DNA of 20,973 nucleotides, taken from positions 1 to 20,973 of the IMG/VR virus record IMGVR_UViG_3300020474_000158. One strand, given 5' to 3'. Source of the stretch: a virus. A model generated the notes under the pieces. The model worked only from the letters and a program-made list of their open reading frames with translations, had not been told where the DNA came from and ran no database searches. The position numbers and the translations under genes are program-made. Of the stretch, positions 19,334-20,973 are shown one piece after another. Each line of letters starts with the position of its first letter. Within the stretch, counting starts at the first letter, position 1.

Positions 19334-19359
19334 TTCTCCCTGTATACGGTAGGGGTTTC
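19334..19359 (-). promoter_or_regulatory. 26-bp exact repeat, copy 2: candidate phage promoter after the terminase
   Basis: Identical over 26 bases to 13165-13190 and in the same orientation, but here in intergenic DNA 24 bases past the terminase stop. Read on the minus strand, the T7-like end TATACAGGGAGAA would start transcripts towards thyX and the genome end, with the initial transcript entering a hairpin (19332-19312) almost at once. Position and orientation fit a right-end promoter; activity is inferred. Confidence 0.55.
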
Positions 19360-19383
19360 TCCTAAGCGGTCACTACCGCGACC

Positions 19384-20973
19384 TTAAACCCAGGTGGGAA
19401 CTGACTTTCCGCCAGATTTACCTCTAGCTTGTCTTCGTTGGTCTAAGTTCATGCCAAGGACCATGTGATTAGCAGCAGATTCAGGGTTATCGAACCATTC
19501 TTCCATCATGTCTTGCCATTCATCTTGCTTACGTTGTTTGACTGCTTCATGAGCGGAGATAGCCAAAGCATCAGTAAAGTATTTAACACCTTGAGCTAAG
19601 CAATCAAGTCTGTCATCATGTTTTACTGCGCCTTTTTCACGGCACATACGCGACATTTGATAGAAGAGCATGTACATGAGACGTTTTTCTGGAGCTTCAT
19701 CAGGGTTTGATTTAAAGTCCCATTCAATTACACCTTTGTCAACGATGAGCCTGTGCTGGTTAAGTATAGGTTCAAGCGAATCAATGATTCGGTCTTCTTT
19801 ACGCACATTGGCACGGACCTCTTCGAGGTCAATGGCTTGTTGGGTCTGAACGAGATGTTTCTTGAACAATTCACAAACAATGCCATCACCAAAGTTAGTT
19901 TCAATAACGAGTTTCGTGACATTGTACTTTTTACATCCTTTTAGAATATCGAGAAGTGTTTTGTCGCTGTACCCGTCTCTATAAGCTCGCATTTCGTGCA
20001 AGTACAAGAAACCGTTGCGTTGGGAGATATAAGCTGCCGTTGTTTCATCCGTTCCACGACCCGACGGGTCAACCGAGCAGATTGTTTCGGCGTAAGGATG
20101 CCATTCTCCTTGGAGTTGCATTGGAGAGTAGAAATAATCTCCAGGTAGTCCAACAGTTGGTAGTTCTTTGAGTACCTTCTGTGGATCGGAACACCAGACA
20201 ACGTGGTCAGGAGCAGTGGAGGGATTAACACTAGTGACAACAAGGTCGCTACATTTGAGGGGGAACTTTTCTGAGTCAGACAGGCTGGTGTCCAGCATGA
20301 ACTGAAGCATGAAGTTAGAGCGTCCCATTGCTGCTTCACGTTCGAGAAGATCATCATCAGCAAAGCGGTCAGGGTCAGTTACGTCCCAAGCTTTTGCACC
20401 ATCATCAATCTGTTCCTGTAGTTGAGGTGCAATTAAGCCTTCGTAGTTAGATAGTTTTCTAGGTACACGTGCAGGCCAAACAAAGGGACGATAGTTACGT
20501 TCTGCTAGCTTGCGATAGATAGTAAATGTTGTCTGTGGTGTACCTAAGTACATGATGCGGGAGTCATTCTTTGGTGTAAGAATAGATTCAGCTTCTGTAC
20601 AAAGTTGTAGAAGTTTCTCCCTCATCATTTCAGTCATTGAGTTACCAGGAACTTCAATGTCGTCTAGAATCATTAAATCGGCGCGGCTTCCGGTGAGCTG
20701 TCCAGTGATGCCCACCGACTTTACGGATGGAGCCTGGTGGGGTGAGCAGTTCACATCGAAGCTTATTCTTGACCACCTTGCATCGTCGGACTTCGGGCGT
20801 AAATGAGAAAGCCATGGTGTTTCAATGATTAGTTTTTGTAGAAAGATAGACATGTTGTCAGCCCGCTCTTTAGAAGCGGAGATGATCATGATCTTCTTTT
20901 CGGGGTTATTAAAGAGAGTCCACAGAACAAAAGCACCAGTAATCCAGCTCTTACCAACTCCCCGAAATGCTTG
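19384..20973 (-). CDS. terL: Terminase large subunit, T7 gp19-like (partial, N-terminus beyond the right edge)
   Basis: The frame is open to the last base, giving 529 residues; roughly 55 N-terminal residues are missing compared with T7 gp19 (586 aa). Walker A is at the very edge (QAFRGVGKSWITGAFVLWTL), followed by the coupling segment IMIISASKERAD and Walker B DLMILDDIEVP. The RNase H-like nuclease has CSVDPSGRGTDE, KLVIETNFGDG and KHDDRLDCLAQG. It cuts concatemers and drives DNA into capsids with a small terminase encoded elsewhere. An ATG at 20889 lies after Walker A and cannot be the start. It is followed by hairpins and a candidate promoter. Confidence 0.96.
   Translation of the reverse strand, partial: QAFRGVGKSWITGAFVLWTLFNNPEKKIMIISASKERADNMSIFLQKLIIETPWLSHLRPKSDDARWSRISFDVNCSPHQAPSVKSVGITGQLTGSRADLMILDDIEVPGNSMTEMMREKLLQLCTEAESILTPKNDSRIMYLGTPQTTFTIYRKLAERNYRPFVWPARVPRKLSNYEGLIAPQLQEQIDDGAKAWDVTDPDRFADDDLLEREAAMGRSNFMLQFMLDTSLSDSEKFPLKCSDLVVTSVNPSTAPDHVVWCSDPQKVLKELPTVGLPGDYFYSPMQLQGEWHPYAETICSVDPSGRGTDETTAAYISQRNGFLYLHEMRAYRDGYSDKTLLDILKGCKKYNVTKLVIETNFGDGIVCELFKKHLVQTQQAIDLEEVRANVRKEDRIIDSLEPILNQHRLIVDKGVIEWDFKSNPDEAPEKRLMYMLFYQMSRMCREKGAVKHDDRLDCLAQGVKYFTDALAISAHEAVKQRKQDEWQDMMEEWFDNPESAANHMVLGMNLDQRRQARGKSGGKSVPTWV

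Noticed and set aside
1-20973. CRISPR array, insertion sequence or defence system
   Set aside because: No regularly spaced repeats, transposase motifs or recognisable defence proteins were seen; the integrase is the only mobile-element enzyme.

Overview
The window reads as part of a T7-like podovirus (autographivirus) of marine picocyanobacteria (Synechococcus or Prochlorococcus). The evidence is a T7-type single-subunit RNA polymerase, gp2.5-type SSB, gp3 endonuclease, gp4 primase-helicase, gp5-type DNA polymerase, gp6 exonuclease and gp19 terminase, combined with cyanophage host-derived genes: psbA (D1), hli, a two-subunit ribonucleotide reductase, MazG and thyX. Every gene I accept lies on the minus strand, so the map is read from high to low coordinates. 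No cellular housekeeping gene is present.

Layout in transcription order. 20973-19384: large terminase, running off the right edge. 19383-19137: intergenic block with hairpins, a 26-bp repeat that is a candidate phage promoter, and direct repeats ahead of thyX. 19136-18504: thyX. 18503-17811: about 690 bp without genes, rich in hairpins, probably the junction of the genome's right and left ends in a circular or concatemeric assembly. 17810-15796: a run of small early genes, mostly overlapping. 15845-14482: a small ORF, a MarR-like regulator and a tyrosine integrase. 14414-14067: a 56-aa ORF, a 5' half of tRNA-Leu that looks like attP, and a hairpin. 14004-11033: RNA polymerase and SSB. 10992-8832: hli, three very small basic proteins, a secreted beta-barrel-like protein and psbA. 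8813-3994: replication genes, with the DNA polymerase split into exonuclease and polymerase ORFs. 4085-1248: nucleotide genes (DUF3310, MazG, RNR alpha and beta). 1273-1: hypothetical and Lys-rich proteins leading towards the unseen structural genes.

Working together: the phage polymerase would transcribe the replication and later modules. Gp3/gp6-type nucleases plus RNR, MazG and ThyX would supply nucleotides by degrading host DNA and making dNTPs. D1 and HLIP would keep photosystem II running during infection. Integrase plus the tRNA-Leu fragment indicate at least a past capacity for site-specific integration.

Most notable points: an exact 26-bp repeat inside the RNA polymerase gene and after the terminase; an attP-like tRNA half carrying a perfect inverted repeat at the anticodon; the split DNA polymerase; a class I-type RNR whose radical-Tyr position is Leu; a GC-rich patch inside psbA with a shortened D1 tail; and the structured end-junction region. 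All functional statements rest on reading motifs by eye; no database search was run.
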